A stretch of DNA of 43,475 nucleotides from Bacteroides sp. (lineage in GTDB: Bacteria; Bacteroidota; Bacteroidia; Bacteroidales; SM23-62): contig DRHS01000238.1 in assembly GCA_011053095.1 (NCBI GenBank), positions 1 through 43,475 on the forward strand, in the 5' to 3' direction. The translations under genes were made by a program, and so were the position numbers. The notes under the pieces were generated by a model. That model worked only from the letters and a program-made list of their open reading frames with translations, made no database searches and was not told where the DNA came from. Positions 1-9,300 of the stretch are shown here, piece after piece (within the stretch, counting starts at the first letter, position 1; each line of letters opens with the position of its first letter).

Positions 1-755
<755 letters not shown>

Positions 756-857
756 AATTAAGAATTTGAAATGTTCTCAAGATTCAAAACCTTTTGAATA
801 AACGAGGTTCTTTTGTGCTAAAATAAAATTCTAGCTTTGTACTAACCTTTCCAATAA

Positions 858-867
858 TTCAAAGAAC
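858..867 (-). promoter_or_regulatory. boxA-like antitermination motif in the rRNA leader
   Basis: On the minus strand the leader between the promoters and the 16S 5' end contains GTTCTTTGAA, close to the boxA core (GCTCTTTAACA) that recruits NusB/NusE for rRNA antitermination. It lies about 100 nt upstream of mature 16S, a suitable position. The call rests on one short motif and position only; no boxB or boxC was identified. Confidence 0.4.
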
Positions 868-886
868 TGTCTTTATTTTCGGATTG

Positions 887-917
887 CAAAGATAAGAATC
901 TAATCTAATCTGTGCAA
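887..917 (-). promoter_or_regulatory. rRNA promoter, proximal (third of three)
   Basis: On the minus strand TTG (915-917) is followed by exactly 20 nt and then TATCTTTG (887-894), continuing CAATCCG. This is a full match to the Bacteroidetes primary-sigma consensus TTG-N19-21-TAnnTTTG, and it reads toward the 16S gene about 130 nt downstream. It is the promoter nearest the rRNA. Confidence 0.8.
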
Positions 918-954
918 CTCTTTTTTCTAATTTCTGTAAATGAACTTTGCTGTA

Positions 955-1061
955 AAAGCGGCTGCAAATATAAAAACATTTGTTTAAATCCTGCAACAGT
1001 TTTCAGAAAAAATTTCAAGCTTTTTATTGAGATCGTTTTCTCGAAAGCGGCTGCAAATATA
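955..1061. repeat. 18-bp direct repeat shared by two rRNA promoters
   Basis: AAAGCGGCTGCAAATATA occurs at 955-972 and again, identical, at 1044-1061, 89 bp apart start to start. Read on the minus strand each copy is a -7 box plus the initial transcribed region (TATATTTGCAGCCGCTTT). The surrounding bases differ, so the repeat marks a functional element and not a long recent duplication. The rest of 756-1203 is AT-rich, with no supported gene. Confidence 0.85.
965..996 (-). promoter_or_regulatory. rRNA promoter, middle (second of three)
   Basis: On the minus strand TTG (994-996), a 21-nt spacer and TATATTTG (965-972) are followed by CAGCCGCTTT. The -7 box and initiation region are identical to the distal promoter over 18 bases, so the two look duplicated. 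It reads toward 16S. Confidence 0.75.
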
Positions 1062-1083
1062 GAAGGTATTTTTAGATATACAA
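1054..1083 (-). promoter_or_regulatory. rRNA promoter, distal (first of three)
   Basis: On the minus strand TTG (1081-1083) is separated by 19 nt from TATATTTG (1054-1061), which is followed by CAGCCGCTTT. This is a perfect Bacteroidetes -33/-7 pair. Together with the two promoters closer to 16S it forms a tandem array typical of highly expressed stable-RNA operons. Confidence 0.78.
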
Positions 1084-1168
1084 TACCCTTGGTAAAAATT
1101 ATTTTCAGGTATACATATATATTATATAAGGGAGTAAGACCGTTTATGAAATATTTAACAGAATATCT

Positions 1169-1176
1169 TATCTTCG
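1169..1176 (+). promoter_or_regulatory. possible -7 box for the mannosyltransferase-pyrC operon
   Basis: TATCTTCG matches TAnnTTTG at seven of eight positions and lies 27 nt before the chosen TTG start at 1204. A convincing TTG -33 element at 19-21 nt is missing (TATG is at 1145-1148). It is offered as the best candidate in the AT-rich gap. Confidence 0.3.
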
Positions 1177-1190
1177 TTCATCATATTATT

Positions 1191-1197
1191 GGAGGAG
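1191..1197 (+). promoter_or_regulatory. strong Shine-Dalgarno site that fixes a TTG start
   Basis: GGAGGAG at 1191-1197 is followed by a 6-nt spacer and TTG at 1204. An upstream in-frame TTG at 1189 would place this SD inside the coding region, so 1204 is preferred. A perfect SD is uncommon in this phylum, and here it may compensate for the weak start codon. Confidence 0.7.
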
Positions 1198-1203
1198 CTA
1201 ATA

Positions 1204-1938
1204 TTGAGTAATAGGCTGGTAATCATACCGACATACAACGAAATCGAAAACGCTGAAAAGATTATCAGGAAGACCATGAGCCTGGAACCCGGGTTTGATG
1301 TTCTTATTATTGACGATAACTCTCCTGACGGAACTGCCGATATAGTAAAAACTCTCCAGAAGGAATTTCAGGAACGTCTTCATATCCTGGAACGTGAGGG
1401 TAAAATGGGACTTGGAACGGCGTACATTAAAGGTTTTAACTGGGCCCTTGAGAAGGGCTATGAATTCATCTTCGAAATGGATGCAGATTTCTCTCACAAT
1501 CCGGATGATCTTATCCGCCTCCATAAAGCCTGCAGTAACGGAGCCGATCTTGCAGTGGGATCCAGGTATATTACAGGGGTTAATGTCGTCAACTGGCCGA
1601 TGAACCGTATCCTGATATCTTACTTTGCCTCCAGGTATGTCCGGGTCATTACAAGGATGAAGATCAAGGATTCAACGGCCGGATTTGTTTGTTATCGCAA
1701 AAATGTCCTGGAAACAATAACTCTGGATAATATCCGGTTTAAAGGATATGCATTCCAGATCGAAATGAAATTCAATGCATGGAAACATGGATTTAACATC
1801 GTAGAGGTGCCCATTATATTCACAGACAGACAGGAAGGCAATTCAAAGATGTCAGGGAAGATTGTATATGAAGCTGTCTGGGGAGTTATTACAATGAAAG
1901 TGGGCTCCTGGTTTAAATCCTATAAAAAAGCTGCCTGA
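1204..1938 (+). CDS. polyprenyl-phosphate mannosyltransferase (GT2, DPM1-like)
   Basis: Cytosolic family-2 glycosyltransferase of the dolichol/polyprenol-phosphate mannose synthase type, which moves mannose from GDP-mannose to a lipid phosphate. From the TTG start the protein is 244 residues and begins MSNRLVIIPTYNE. The nucleotide-binding strand-turn (IIPTYNEIEN), the IIDDNSPDGT motif and the metal-binding DADFSH motif (about residues 93-98) are all visible. GKMGLGTAYIKGF, typical of DPM1, lies between them. There is no C-terminal membrane domain, so it is the single-domain form (bacterial/DPM1 class). It is followed 7 nt later by pyrC and is probably co-transcribed. The exact sugar and acceptor cannot be read from sequence. 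Confidence 0.88.
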   Translation: MSNRLVIIPTYNEIENAEKIIRKTMSLEPGFDVLIIDDNSPDGTADIVKTLQKEFQERLHILEREGKMGLGTAYIKGFNWALEKGYEFIFEMDADFSHNPDDLIRLHKACSNGADLAVGSRYITGVNVVNWPMNRILISYFASRYVRVITRMKIKDSTAGFVCYRKNVLETITLDNIRFKGYAFQIEMKFNAWKHGFNIVEVPIIFTDRQEGNSKMSGKIVYEAVWGVITMKVGSWFKSYKKAA

Positions 1939-1945
1939 TAAACCT

Positions 1946-3304
1946 ATGATCGATTTACTGATCAAAAATGCCAGGATTGTAAATGAAGGCCGGATTTTTG
2001 ACGCAAACCTCCTTCTTCATCAGGGAAGAATACATTCCATCCTGACCAGGCCTGACAATTTCACGGGAAATGTTCGCAGAACAATCGATGCGAGTGGCAA
2101 AACCGTAATTCCAGGAGTAATTGATGACCAGGTACATTTCCGCGAACCCGGACTTACCCACAAAGCTGATATTTACACCGAATCGAGATCAGCTGTTGCA
2201 GGTGGTATTACATCTTTTATGGAGATGCCAAATACCATTCCCCAGACAACTACCATTGAAGAGCTGGAGAAAAAATATGAAATCGCTGCCGGGAATTCCC
2301 TCGCCAACTATGCCTTCTACCTGGGAGCAACAAACGACAACATAGAAGAGATCCGAAAGCTTAAGCCCGGCCAGTCCCCGGGGGTCAAGATCTTCATGGG
2401 TGCATCAACCGGCAATATGCTGGTAGATGACGAGAAAACCCTTGATGCAATTTTTGCCGATTCCCCTGCTCTGATCGCAACCCATTGCGAGGATGAATCC
2501 ATAATCCGATCACAAACAGAAATCTACATCAGCAAATATGGTAAGGATGTCCCCATCTCATGCCATCCGGAAATACGCAGTGAGGAAGCCTGCTACCGGT
2601 CAAGTGCAAGAGCCGTGGAGCTTGCCCTGCGTCATAAGGCCAGGCTGCATATACTGCATATTTCCACCAGGAAAGAACTTGATCTTTTCAGTAATATCCT
2701 GCCGGCGGACAAAAAACAAATCACTGCGGAGGTATGTGTGCACCACCTCTGGTTTTCGGACGGTGACTATGATAAACTGGGCAGTCTTATCAAGTGGAAT
2801 CCGGCGATTAAAAGTGCTGGGGACAGGGAAGGATTGAGAAAAGGACTATTAGATAATTTCCTTGATGTGATAGCCACAGACCATGCTCCGCACACCCTTG
2901 AGGAAAAAAACAACACATATTTCGAGGCTCCTTCAGGTGGACCGCTGGTGCAGCATTCCCTTCCCGCTATGATGGAATTAAGTAAAGAGGGACTGATGGA
3001 CCTGCCAACTCTGGTGGAAAAAATGTGCCATGCCCCGGCAAGGATATTTAATGTTCAGGAGAGGGGCTTCATCCGGGAAGGATATTTTGCAGACCTGGTG
3101 ATACTTGAGGACGCGGAATGGACCGTCAATAAGTCCAATATCCTGTACAAGTGTGGATGGTCTCCTTTTGAAGGGCAATCATTCAGCACCAGGGTGGCCT
3201 CCACCCTTGTGAACGGAAACCCTGTCTATGAATGGGACCAGCTGGCAAATGATCACCTTTTCACAGAGGGAACCCCGGGAATGCGACTGCAGTATAACCT
3301 TTAA
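1946..3304 (+). CDS. pyrC: dihydroorotase, class I (PyrC)
   Basis: Zinc amidohydrolase that cyclises carbamoyl-aspartate to dihydroorotate in pyrimidine synthesis; 452 residues. Visible active-site elements are the first metal motif DDQVHFREPG (Q62, H64), the lysine expected to be carboxylated in VKIFMGAS (K148), H180 in THCEDE, H238 in LHIST and the catalytic aspartate D312 in ATDHAPH. In the textbook HxH motif the first position is His; here it is Gln. To my knowledge QVH is the usual form in Bacteroidetes PyrC, so this is a lineage trait more than a defect. The gene sits between the mannosyltransferase (7-nt gap) and a lipoprotein gene (11-nt gap), in one operon. Confidence 0.9.
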   Translation: MIDLLIKNARIVNEGRIFDANLLLHQGRIHSILTRPDNFTGNVRRTIDASGKTVIPGVIDDQVHFREPGLTHKADIYTESRSAVAGGITSFMEMPNTIPQTTTIEELEKKYEIAAGNSLANYAFYLGATNDNIEEIRKLKPGQSPGVKIFMGASTGNMLVDDEKTLDAIFADSPALIATHCEDESIIRSQTEIYISKYGKDVPISCHPEIRSEEACYRSSARAVELALRHKARLHILHISTRKELDLFSNILPADKKQITAEVCVHHLWFSDGDYDKLGSLIKWNPAIKSAGDREGLRKGLLDNFLDVIATDHAPHTLEEKNNTYFEAPSGGPLVQHSLPAMMELSKEGLMDLPTLVEKMCHAPARIFNVQERGFIREGYFADLVILEDAEWTVNKSNILYKCGWSPFEGQSFSTRVASTLVNGNPVYEWDQLANDHLFTEGTPGMRLQYNL

Positions 3305-3315
3305 TAAACAGATTT

Positions 3316-3852
3316 ATGAAAACTTCTACTATCTACCTGGTTCTTCTCATGGTTGGTCTATACCTGTTATCCGGATCCTGCAACAACAGGAAATCACCTG
3401 AGCCAACCACTCATCCTTCACAAAATACCGAAACGGGTATGGGGACTGAAAACAACCCGTCCGGCGTGATAACAGTCGCCGATCAGGTCATATACGATGT
3501 AGAGATAATCAATCCAAATCCAAATGATCAGTGGACTTCGGAATGTCTTAGCAGTCTCGATCATGAGGTGCTTGTCAATTTTGTTTTTGATGGACTTTAC
3601 AGTGAGAGATTTCTTGCATTCGATATTTTTGATGGAACCTCAATATCCACCAAAACCATCCGGATAATGGAAGAAAATGGTGATTTCTCCCGTGAACTCA
3701 TTGGCAAATTTCAGTTCAAAGAGATATGGGTACTGGATACCCTGAACATGAGTTATTCAAAAAAAGTCATGGAAATCCGCATGGGAACCCAGGTCTTTCA
3801 GGATGATAGCACCGTCTCCGGCTACGAACCACTCCTTCGAGTCGTCCTCTAA
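3316..3852 (+). CDS. putative lipoprotein of unknown function
   Basis: 178 residues. A hydrophobic signal (residues 6-18) ends in SGSC, giving a type II signal-peptidase site with Cys22 as the likely lipidated residue. A Ser/Thr/Asn-rich linker (about 23-50) precedes a compact domain. The segment FKEIWVLDTLNMSYSKKVME near the C terminus faintly resembles the strand pattern of GldN-type proteins, but this is too weak to name the family. It is last in the mannosyltransferase-pyrC operon and ends 1 nt before a perfect palindrome that probably terminates transcription. It could be a lineage-specific envelope protein. Confidence 0.7.
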   Translation: MKTSTIYLVLLMVGLYLLSGSCNNRKSPEPTTHPSQNTETGMGTENNPSGVITVADQVIYDVEIINPNPNDQWTSECLSSLDHEVLVNFVFDGLYSERFLAFDIFDGTSISTKTIRIMEENGDFSRELIGKFQFKEIWVLDTLNMSYSKKVMEIRMGTQVFQDDSTVSGYEPLLRVVL

Positions 3853-3853
3853 G

Positions 3854-3907
3854 TAATTAAAGGAATTGTTAAACTGTCGCGCGACAGTTTAACAATTCCT
3901 TTAATTA
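3854..3907. terminator. perfect 54-bp palindrome, bidirectional terminator
   Basis: Two 27-nt arms centred between 3880 and 3881 are exactly complementary with no unpaired spacer. The centre is CTGTCGCGCGACAG and the outer ends are TAATTAAAGG and CCTTTAATTA. It begins 1 nt after the stop of the plus-strand lipoprotein gene and includes the TAA stop (3905-3907) of the minus-strand aspartate kinase. A GC-rich core with flanking A/T arms works symmetrically, so it fits a shared terminator for converging operons. Confidence 0.85.
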
Positions 3908-5170
3908 TCCCTTATCCCTTACAATGAGCTGAATGTTCTGCTTGTAGGTCTGCTCGAGGATGAGCTCCTTGTTGATCATTACCCGGTCGATGGTACTCTG
4001 GTCAAAATACCGGATGGTAATTAGTTCGAGTCCCGTTTCATATGTCACTTTGAAATCCTTTTCCAGATCGTCGATCAGATTCCTGGCCTTTCTTTTATTA
4101 TTGGTAATGCAGATCTGGAAACTGATGGCAGTATTCCGCATAAGATTGATCTTCACACCGTGCTTGTAAAAATACCCGAAAATTGTCTCCAGGTTATCCT
4201 CAGCTATGAAAGAAAAATCTCTTGGAGAGATCCGGATCAGTACCTGGTCCATATTGAAAATAAAGGAGGGAACAAGTTTATCATATTCCAGGTTTCCAAC
4301 CAGAGTCCCTTCCTCTTCGGGTTTTATAAAAGATTTAATGTACAGGTTGATATTTTTGTTCTGCAGGGGCTTAATGGTCTTGGGATGGATTACGCTGGCA
4401 CCGTAATATGCAAGTTCAATGGCATCCTGAAAAGAAATCCGATCAAGCTTTACCGTATTGTCAAACCACTTCGGATCGGCATTCAGCACTCCGGGCACAT
4501 CCTTCCAGATAGTTACATGTTCAGCCCCCAGGATATGGGCCAGGATGGCGGCAGTAAAATCTGAACCCTCCCTGCCAAGAGTGGTCGTAAGGTCGTTTGT
4601 GGTGGAAGCAACAAATCCCTGTGTAACGTAAATCCTTGAATCTTTAAAGGTAAAATTCTTTTTTGTCAGCTCAGAAGACAAGGGCCAGTCGATCCTTGCT
4701 TCCCGGTAGGTATCATTGCTCTTGAGGAATTTTCGGATGTCCGTCCAAAGGTTATCAATCCCAATCTCATTCAGGTAGGCAGAGATTATTTTGGTGGATA
4801 TCATCTCCCCGTAGGGGACGATCTGGTCGTACTCAAAGTCATAGTCCATGGCCGGGTCCTTATCAAGCCTTTGCTCCATGGTCCCGAAAAATTCCTCGAA
4901 CTCCCTATGAAAGGGATGTTCCTTACCGGGGAACAGGTCATCGATTATTCCCAGATGAAAATCCTTACGTTCCCTGATTGCCTTCTTCAGTTCCTTCTTC
5001 CGCTTATGAAAGAAATGATCTACTATCTCCTCCATGGCATTTGTGGTCTTGCCCATCGCAGAGACCACTATGACAATTTTTTTCCGCGGATATCTCTTTA
5101 GAATATCCCCTACATTTTTAACAGCATCTCCACTTTTTACCGAAGCTCCACCAAACTTGAAAACGATCAT
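3905..5170 (-). CDS. lysC: aspartate kinase (monofunctional)
   Basis: Phosphorylates aspartate, the first step toward lysine/meso-DAP, threonine and methionine. About 421 residues from the ATG at 5170. The kinase domain opens with the family motif KFGGAS (residues 5-10) and contains TTTLGREGSDFTAA and the DPKW segment typical of AK (VLNADPKWF). The C-terminal part (from about residue 300) has the length and pattern of paired ACT-type regulatory domains, though the ligand-contact residues cannot be assigned. An in-frame TTG six bases upstream (5176) is less likely as a start. There is no homoserine dehydrogenase fusion. It is divergent from fbp and convergent with the lipoprotein gene. DAP from this pathway is what the MurE encoded further on would use. 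Confidence 0.88.
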   Translation of the reverse strand: MIVFKFGGASVKSGDAVKNVGDILKRYPRKKIVIVVSAMGKTTNAMEEIVDHFFHKRKKELKKAIRERKDFHLGIIDDLFPGKEHPFHREFEEFFGTMEQRLDKDPAMDYDFEYDQIVPYGEMISTKIISAYLNEIGIDNLWTDIRKFLKSNDTYREARIDWPLSSELTKKNFTFKDSRIYVTQGFVASTTNDLTTTLGREGSDFTAAILAHILGAEHVTIWKDVPGVLNADPKWFDNTVKLDRISFQDAIELAYYGASVIHPKTIKPLQNKNINLYIKSFIKPEEEGTLVGNLEYDKLVPSFIFNMDQVLIRISPRDFSFIAEDNLETIFGYFYKHGVKINLMRNTAISFQICITNNKRKARNLIDDLEKDFKVTYETGLELITIRYFDQSTIDRVMINKELILEQTYKQNIQLIVRDKG

Positions 5171-5196
5171 ATGCAATAACTTAGGATTTGGAACTG

Positions 5197-5204
5197 CAAA
5201 TGTA
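5197..5204 (-). promoter_or_regulatory. -7 box of a probable lysC promoter
   Basis: TACATTTG on the minus strand is a full match to TAnnTTTG and lies 26 nt before the lysC ATG. No clear TTG is present at 19-21 nt upstream, only a T-rich tract. The same 98-bp gap must hold the promoter for the divergent fbp; TTG (5212-5214) with TACTTTTA (5232-5239) is a weak candidate on the plus strand. Confidence 0.4.
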
Positions 5205-5268
5205 TTAACAATTGTATAGTAAAAAAAGTACTACTTTTACTCACTCAAAACCTGCTACCATTGCTACT

Positions 5269-6288
5269 ATGACAAAAAAATTCCGGGCCCATACTTTGAA
5301 TGAGTTTATTGTTCAGCAGCAAAATGCTTTTCCCTATGCAAAAGGTGATCTGACACGTCTCCTGGGACATATAGCGATTGCTTCAAAGATTGTTAACAGG
5401 GAGGTGAATATGGCGGGACTGGTGGATATCCTGGGTGAAACCGGAAAGGAAAACATCCAGGGAGAAACGGTTAAGAAACTGGATGAATTTGCTAATGAAC
5501 AATTTAAGACTGTCCTCGGTTCCAGCATAGAGGTTTGTGGACTGGCTACTGAAGAAGAAGAAGATGTCGTTTCATTTGAATCTGACCTGTCCAGGGATGG
5601 CAAGTACATTGTCTGCATGGACCCCCTGGATGGCTCATCCAATATTGATGTCAATGTTTCAATCGGTACCGTTTTTTCTATTTATCGCAGAATCTCAGAG
5701 ATTGGCAGTCCATCAGTGGAGGAAGACTTTCTTCAACCAGGTACCGAGCAGGTGGCAGCAGGATACACACTCTACGGCTCCTCGACCATGCTGGTTTATA
5801 CCACAGGAATGGGCGTAACAGGTTTCACCCTTGATCCCTCCATAGGTGAATTTTTTCTCTCACACCGCAAAATTAGTATGCCGGATCCCGGAACTATCTA
5901 CTCAATAAACGAGGGCAATTATGCCAACTTCCCCCCGGGGGTAAAGCAGTATATAAAATATTGCCAGGAGATTGATCCGCCCACACACCGGCCTTATACC
6001 TCCCGGTATATAGGATCATTGGTAGCTGACAATCACCGTAATATGCTAAAAGGGGGAATCTATATTTATCCTCAGACCACATCCTATCCGGAGGGCAAAC
6101 TCCGACTTACCTACGAATGCAATCCAATTGCTTTTCTTGCAGAACAAGCCGGGGGAATGGCTACAGACGGAATGGGAAACCGTATCCTTGAAATTCCTCC
6201 CCAGTCAATCCATCAGAGAGTTCCTTTCTTTGCCGGACCAACCAACATGGTCAATCAGGCAGAAAAATACATGCAGATTAATTCATAA
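5269..6288 (+). CDS. fbp: fructose-1,6-bisphosphatase, class I
   Basis: Gluconeogenic enzyme hydrolysing fructose-1,6-bisphosphate to fructose-6-phosphate. From the ATG at 5269 it has 339 residues, the usual class I length; a TTG at 5212 would add a low-complexity tail and is not favoured. The metal/phosphate motif [10 protein letters not shown] begins at D118, with D121 as the second metal ligand, the same numbering as in mammalian FBPases. The sugar-phosphate-binding end [19 protein letters not shown] is intact. It is divergent from lysC and 35 nt ahead of mfd. Confidence 0.93.
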   Translation: MTKKFRAHTLNEFIVQQQNAFPYAKGDLTRLLGHIAIASKIVNREVNMAGLVDILGETGKENIQGETVKKLDEFANEQFKTVLGSSIEVCGLATEEEEDVVSFESDLSRDGKYIVCMDPLDGSSNIDVNVSIGTVFSIYRRISEIGSPSVEEDFLQPGTEQVAAGYTLYGSSTMLVYTTGMGVTGFTLDPSIGEFFLSHRKISMPDPGTIYSINEGNYANFPPGVKQYIKYCQEIDPPTHRPYTSRYIGSLVADNHRNMLKGGIYIYPQTTSYPEGKLRLTYECNPIAFLAEQAGGMATDGMGNRILEIPPQSIHQRVPFFAGPTNMVNQAEKYMQINS

Positions 6289-6323
6289 TCGATTATATTC
6301 GCAGTCCCAAAAGAGGGGCGCAA

Positions 6324-9300
6324 ATGAAACCGGGGGAATATCTAAGCAAATACAAGGGGATTGAACAATTCGGGAATCTGAAAGCCTGGCTTTCAGACAG
6401 CCTGAACCCGGACCATAATTCTCTTGCACCAAATAAATCCAATACCAGGATTCTCCACCTGACCGGATTGTCAGGATCTTCTCCTGCCCTGGTTGCTGCC
6501 GGTGCAATCAGAGAATCTAAAGAAACTGTCGTCCTGGTACTTCCGGACAAAGACATGGCAGCATATTTCCGGAACGATCTTTTAAATTTTCTCGAAAACC
6601 CGGATAATTCAGGAATCCCGGATAAAAATGCTAAGAAATCATCATCCCCGGAAATTCTTTTTTTTCCCTCATCTTACAAGCGATCGGTACAGTATTACCA
6701 GAAAAGTAAAGACCATATCGTACGCCGCACTGAAGTCCAGAAGAAAATCAACCAGGATGAGAATCCAAAGGTGATCGTCACTTTCCCGGAAGCCCTGGTG
6801 GAGAAGATGGTATCCCGCAGCTTCCTCAATGACAATGCCTTCAGTATCCGGAAGGGTGAAAAGTTATCCATGAGTTTCCTTTCGGAATTTCTTGAAGATT
6901 GCCAGTTTCAGCAGGTCGATTTTGTCTATGAACCCGGACAATTCTCTCTCAGGGGCAGTATCATAGATGTATTTTCATACTCCGCACGATTACCATTCAG
7001 GATAGACTTCTTTGGTGATGAAATCGATTCCATCCGTTCATTCGATATAGAAAACCAGCTCTCAGTCGAGAAGCTCGAAAATGTCAGCCTGATTCCCAAC
7101 CTGGTTGATATCCAGACTGAGGGAGAAAGTCAGCAGGCTATGGTGCCTTTTACTGAATTCCTGGGAGAGAATGTAGTCTACTGGACCTATGATCTGGCCT
7201 ACAGCAAAGATCGGATGGATGAAATTTATAATCTGACCAGGGGAGCAAAAGAAGAAGATGGAGATCATATTACAGATAATAACAAGCAGGACTTTCTGAT
7301 TGATGGCAATACATTCACTGATCTGCTTTCATCGAAACGCATAATTGAATTCGGACAGCAGGTCTTTTTCACCCCGCAGGAAAAAATCAGCTTTAATACT
7401 TTGCCCCAACCTGCTTTCAATAAAAATTTTGAACTCCTTGCGGAAGATATGATCCAACGCGAAACAGAGGGTTATACATGCTATATTCTTTCAGATAATC
7501 AGAAGCAGATCCACCGGCTGAATGCCATTTTTGAAGACACTCACACAGAGGTACGCTTCCAGCCCATACTTACAACACTGCATGAAGGATTTATTGATCA
7601 CGATCTTAAAACCTGCCTCTACACCGATCACCAGATCTTTGACCGTTACCATCGCTACAAGCTGCAGGAACAATTTACCCGCAGGGAGGGATTAACGATA
7701 CGGGAGTTAACGGGACTCAATCCGGGAGATTACGTGGTCCATATCGACCATGGGATCGGGCAGTTCGGGGGACTCGAAAAAATAAATCTTGACAACCGTG
7801 AACAGGAAGCCGTTAAACTTGTGTTCAGGGACCAGGATACACTGTATGTGAACATCCATTCACTTCACCGGATCTCAAAATACAAAGGCAAGGACAATGA
7901 TCCTCCCAGGATTTATAAACTCGGATCCGGTGCCTGGCAAAAACTTAAGACCAACACAAAGAAGAAAGTCAAGGATATCGCCCGTGAACTTATCGCATTG
8001 TATGCCAAAAGGAAAAACCAGAAAGGATTTTCATATTCCCCTGACAGCTATCTGCAAACTGAGCTTGAAGCCTCCTTCATGTATGAGGATACGGAAGACC
8101 AGTTCAAGGCTACCCGGGAAATGAAGGAGGGAATGGAGGCGGAATTCCCTATGGACAGGCTTGTTTGCGGCGACGTCGGATTCGGAAAAACCGAGATAGC
8201 CGTACGCGGTGCATTCAAGGCAGTAAGCGACAGCAAACAAGTCGCCATTCTTGTTCCCACTACAATACTGGCTCTTCAGCATTTCAAAACTTTTTCCGAG
8301 CGTCTGTCTGAATTCCCATGCAAGGTTGATTATCTCAGCCGCCTGAAAAATCCCGCCGCACAACGCAAAGCCTTGCAGGAACTTGCGGAAGGAAAAACTG
8401 ATATAATCATCGGCACCCACCGATTGGTAAGCAAAGATGTTAAATTCAAGGACCTGGGACTCCTGATTATTGACGAAGAACAAAAGTTTGGCGTGGCTAT
8501 CAAGGAGAAACTCAGGCAGATGAAACTAAATGTGGATACCCTTACCCTTACTGCCACTCCAATCCCCCGTACCCTCCAACTCTCCCTGATGGGGGCACGA
8601 GACCTCTCAATAATTCGCACCCCACCGCCAAACCGATACCCGATTATGACGGAACTGCATAGCTTCAACGAAGATATTATCCGTGAGGCTGTCTATTATG
8701 AGGTCGGCCGCGGGGGACAGGTATTCTTTATTCACAACAGGATTCAGAATATCGCAGAAGTTGAGGCACTGCTCATCCGGATCTGTCCGGATGTAAAGAT
8801 CATAGTCGCCCATGGACAGATGGCGGGACCCAAACTTGAGAAGATCATGTTGGGCTTTATCGAAGGAGAATATGATGTCCTGATCTCTACCACTATTATT
8901 GAATCGGGACTCGACATTCCCAATGCCAATACAATAATAATTAACCAGGCTCACCATTTCGGGCTCAGCGATCTTCACCAGCTTAGGGGACGTGTAGGCC
9001 GTTCGAACCGCAAGGCTTTTTGTTACCTGCTTGCACCACCACTTACTCTGCAAACACCCGAAGCAAGACGGCGGCTCAAGGCAATTGAAGAATTCTCCGA
9101 GATCGGCAGCGGGCTGAATATTGCCATGCAGGACCTGGATATACGTGGTGCCGGAAACCTGCTAGGTGGTGAGCAGAGCGGTTTCATTGCTGAGATCGGA
9201 TTTGAAGCCTACCATCGGATACTCGACGAAGCCCTGCTTGAATTGAAAGAAGGTGAATACAAAGAACTGTTCAGGGATCAGGCAAAACCCGAAGACCGGG

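Noticed and set aside
912..1211. 99-codon open frame in the AT-rich gap before the mannosyltransferase
   Set aside because: It runs through the three rRNA promoters on the other strand and has low-complexity composition with no recognisable domain.
1946..3304. The idea that pyrC is an inactive dihydroorotase-like paralogue because of Q62
   Set aside because: All other metal and catalytic residues are present, and the QVH form appears to be usual for this phylum.
4160..4564. 134-codon plus-strand frame
   Set aside because: Antisense to aspartate kinase, which has intact motifs.
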